From positions 1-8,083 of the forward strand of contig JAFYIK010000075.1 in NCBI GenBank assembly GCA_017538685.1: a DNA stretch of 8,083 bases, read 5' to 3'. Source of the DNA: Bacteroidales bacterium. Lineage in GTDB: Bacteria > Bacteroidota > Bacteroidia > Bacteroidales > UBA932. This document shows, piece by piece, positions 6,079 through 8,083 of the stretch (position 1 is the first letter of the stretch; each line of letters opens with the position of its first letter). The notes beneath the pieces were generated by a model. It saw only the letters and a list, made by a program, of their open reading frames with translations, did no database searches and was not told where the DNA came from. Position numbers and translations under genes: made by a program.

Positions 6079-8083
6079 CCGCGCGGTTCTCCCGACCGTC
6101 AACGCAGATCTCCAGCGGCTCGCTCAGGCGCACGTGGCGCAGGTAGGCCGTTTCCTCCACTGCGGGCAGCGCGTCAAGCGCATCGAAGTCCAGCTTGTCG
6201 GTCGAAGGGCGGCCAAACGGGTCGACGTTGACATAGCCCACGTTGAACGACGTCAGGTTCTGGAAGAAATGCGTGCCCTGGCTCGGGTCGATGCGGAAAT
6301 TCTCCAGGCAGCACTCCACCAGCACGCGCGCTTCGGAGATGTCACTCCATTTCACGGGCACGCCGAGCGTGTCGATCGAGGTCCCCCAGCGGCCGAAGCC
6401 GACCAACACGTACCCCCTCTTCTCCTGCTGCATCCGGGCATTGACCTCCGTTATCTCGGCCGCTATCTCGCGGGTCTTCAGAGTGTCGAAGGCAGCGCGC
6501 TTGATGTAGACTATGTCCTCCACCCCGCCTATCCAGCCGGTGCCGAGCGCGTTTGCGGATTTCAGCCACGCGCGGCTGTCGTCCACCTTGCTCCAGTCCA
6601 CCTCCGAATAACGGCTGTCCGTGCTTATGGGCCTGATCTGCAGCACGTTGAACACGGCCGGACTGGCCTCCAGATTGGCGGCGAATTCTATCTCCACGTC
6701 GCACTTCATCTCCTCCTTCGCTATGTCCAGCAGGCGCGTAATTATCTTCGCCAGCGGGAACATTCCGTACTTGAGCACGGACGCGAAAGTGATGAATTTC
6801 GGGCCTTCGGGGAAGGTCGAATCCACTATGCGCATATTCTCACGGTCCCAGGTGCTGCCCACCTTCGCGAACGAAGCGAACTTCGGGCAGTCGGCCAGCG
6901 GGATGCGCTCGAGGTTAACGGCGTCGTCGACCGAAGTCTTGAACGAATCCGGTTTCAGGCTGAGGGCGAACATAGCTTTCTGAGTGTCCGAGACCGTGTT
7001 TTCGGGGGTCGAAATCTGCAGGACCTTCTTCGGCTGGCGGGGCGAGAACCTGAGCACCTGCTCGCCGTCCACGACCGCCTTTCCGAGACCATAAGCTATC
7101 TTCACTATTCCGTCGTCAGACTTTTCGCTGCCCACGGGGTAGAAATTCACCGAACGGGCTACTCCGGAGACGGTCGGGAAATAATAACCGTCCTGCTCCG
7201 AGCCGCAGATTTCCTGAATAACTATGCCCATCCTTTCTTCGGAAATAACGTTTGCGGCGGCGGTAATATAACGGCGCGAGGAAGCGAAGTACACGGATGC
7301 ATACACGCTCTTGATAGCTTTCGTCAGGAGCCTGAGCTGCTGGTCTTCGTTTTCCGTATGGGGAATCATATAGGTCGAATAAACCCCCGCAAACGGCTGA
7401 TAATAAGAGTCTTCCAGCTTAGAAGAGGATCTGATTGCAAGAGGCTTTCCCGTGTTGCGGATAAATATCTTCAGCGCCTTTATAAGATCCGCCGGGAGCC
7501 TGGAAGCCACGAATTCGGAAAGGATTTCTTCGTCCGACAAGTCCGAATTGATAACGTACTGAAGGCCGTTTTCGATGATGAACTTCTCGAAATAGTCGGT
7601 CATCACCACCAAAGTCTTCGGCACCAGGAGGCGGACGCCTTCGAATTCGTTGTAGAGATTGTATTTCTGAAGGATATGGTTCAGGAACGCGAGGCCGCGG
7701 GCTTTTCCGCCAAGCGAGCCCTCGCCGAGGCTGGCGAACCAGATCGTGTCGTTGTAGGTCTCCGGATTGAACTTCGCCACCACGCCGAGGCCCTGGGCGA
7801 TGCGGAAATCGTGGATAAGGTCCACGACCTTCCTGCGGTTCTCTTCGATCGACGAGAAATTTTCCACCGTGAAACTGCGGACCACCTGACCGATCTGGAA
7901 AAGACCGCGGGCGAAAAGCCATTTCGAGAGGTAGTTCGAAGCGGAAAACAGATGGAAGTACTCGGCCGGGACTGTCCTCATAACCTGCTCGAACTCAGCA
8001 AGATCGTGAGCACGGGCCACTTCAGAGCCATTGGCAGGATCGGTCACCACGAAATCGCCGAAACCGAAATGCTTGCCTATATA
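6068..8083 (-). CDS. PEP/pyruvate-binding (PPDK_N) domain protein, C-terminal 671 residues (cut by window edge)
   Basis: The frame is open to the window edge, so the N-terminus is missing; the GTG at 8050 is unlikely to be the true start because an in-frame YIGKHFGFGDF precedes it. The visible part has an ATP-grasp-like PPDK N-terminal domain: GEGSLGGKARGL (visible residues about 120-131), LAIRSSSKLEDS with the likely catalytic Arg218, QEICGSE, and a closing QIRPI (about 482-486). Beyond it is a conserved module with GYVLVGFGRWGTS (about 557-569) and SQGTHFFQNLTSFNVG (about 601-616). No swivelling phosphohistidine domain and no PEP-binding barrel follow, so this is not pyruvate phosphate dikinase or PEP synthase. 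As I recall, Bacteroidetes homologues are near 1000 residues with a receiver-like N-terminal region; that part would lie outside. The substrate is unknown. Confidence 0.8.
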   Translation of the reverse strand, partial: YIGKHFGFGDFVVTDPANGSEVARAHDLAEFEQVMRTVPAEYFHLFSASNYLSKWLFARGLFQIGQVVRSFTVENFSSIEENRRKVVDLIHDFRIAQGLGVVAKFNPETYNDTIWFASLGEGSLGGKARGLAFLNHILQKYNLYNEFEGVRLLVPKTLVVMTDYFEKFIIENGLQYVINSDLSDEEILSEFVASRLPADLIKALKIFIRNTGKPLAIRSSSKLEDSYYQPFAGVYSTYMIPHTENEDQQLRLLTKAIKSVYASVYFASSRRYITAAANVISEERMGIVIQEICGSEQDGYYFPTVSGVARSVNFYPVGSEKSDDGIVKIAYGLGKAVVDGEQVLRFSPRQPKKVLQISTPENTVSDTQKAMFALSLKPDSFKTSVDDAVNLERIPLADCPKFASFAKVGSTWDRENMRIVDSTFPEGPKFITFASVLKYGMFPLAKIITRLLDIAKEEMKCDVEIEFAANLEASPAVFNVLQIRPISTDSRYSEVDWSKVDDSRAWLKSANALGTGWIGGVEDIVYIKRAAFDTLKTREIAAEITEVNARMQQEKRGYVLVGFGRWGTSIDTLGVPVKWSDISEARVLVECCLENFRIDPSQGTHFFQNLTSFNVGYVNVDPFGRPSTDKLDFDALDALPAVEETAYLRHVRLSEPLEICVDGRENRAVIS

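Noticed and set aside
5317..6102. Minus-strand open frame (261 codons) antisense to the radical SAM gene
   Set aside because: The plus strand shows the full radical SAM signature; the reverse frame is low-complexity Val/Gly/Arg-rich and has no motif.

Overview
The window looks like chromosomal DNA of a moderately GC-rich member of the Bacteroidales; an Alistipes/Rikenellaceae-like organism is a reasonable guess but is not proven. The clues are promoter boxes of the Bacteroidetes form TAnnTTTG, start codons mostly without Shine-Dalgarno sequences, a lipoprotein combining a DUF5106-like region with a thioredoxin fold, and a PPDK_N-type protein of a kind seen in this phylum. No phage, CRISPR, transposase, tRNA or rRNA gene is visible.

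Layout. (1) Positions 1-2584, minus strand: an anaerobic glycerol-3-phosphate dehydrogenase operon, glpA-glpB-glpC, with glpC cut by the window edge. GlpA is full length with a C-terminal BFD-like iron-sulphur domain. GlpC carries two 4Fe-4S motifs. GlpB is strikingly short (170 residues, against about 419 in E. coli) and has lost the glycine-rich FAD motif. (2) Positions 2585-2868: a gene-less stretch. It holds a glpA promoter almost touching the start codon, two near-identical 27-bp dyads spaced 52 bp apart, and a 169-bp unit with 28-bp terminal inverted repeats that runs into the next gene and supplies its stop codon. (3) Positions 2869-5258, minus strand: a tight three-gene operon read in the order GNAT-like acetyltransferase, thioredoxin-fold lipoprotein, hotdog acyl-CoA thioesterase. 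(4) Positions 5259-5313: a divergent promoter region with two back-to-back TAnnTTTG boxes forming a 17-bp near-palindrome. (5) Positions 5314-6078, plus strand: a COG0731-type radical SAM protein, probably translated from a near-leaderless mRNA. (6) Positions 6068-8083, minus strand: the C-terminal 671 residues of a PEP/pyruvate-binding (PPDK_N, ATP-grasp-like) protein, overlapping the radical SAM gene tail to tail by 11 bp.

How the genes fit together. GlpABC should oxidise glycerol 3-phosphate to dihydroxyacetone phosphate and pass electrons to the membrane quinone pool. The acetyltransferase/lipoprotein/thioesterase operon has no obvious shared pathway; its tight spacing suggests co-expression only. 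No complete new defence or mobile system is visible. The best leads are the reduced GlpB, the dyad pair with the inverted-repeat unit upstream of glpA, and the PPDK_N protein that has no visible phosphohistidine or PEP-binding domain.
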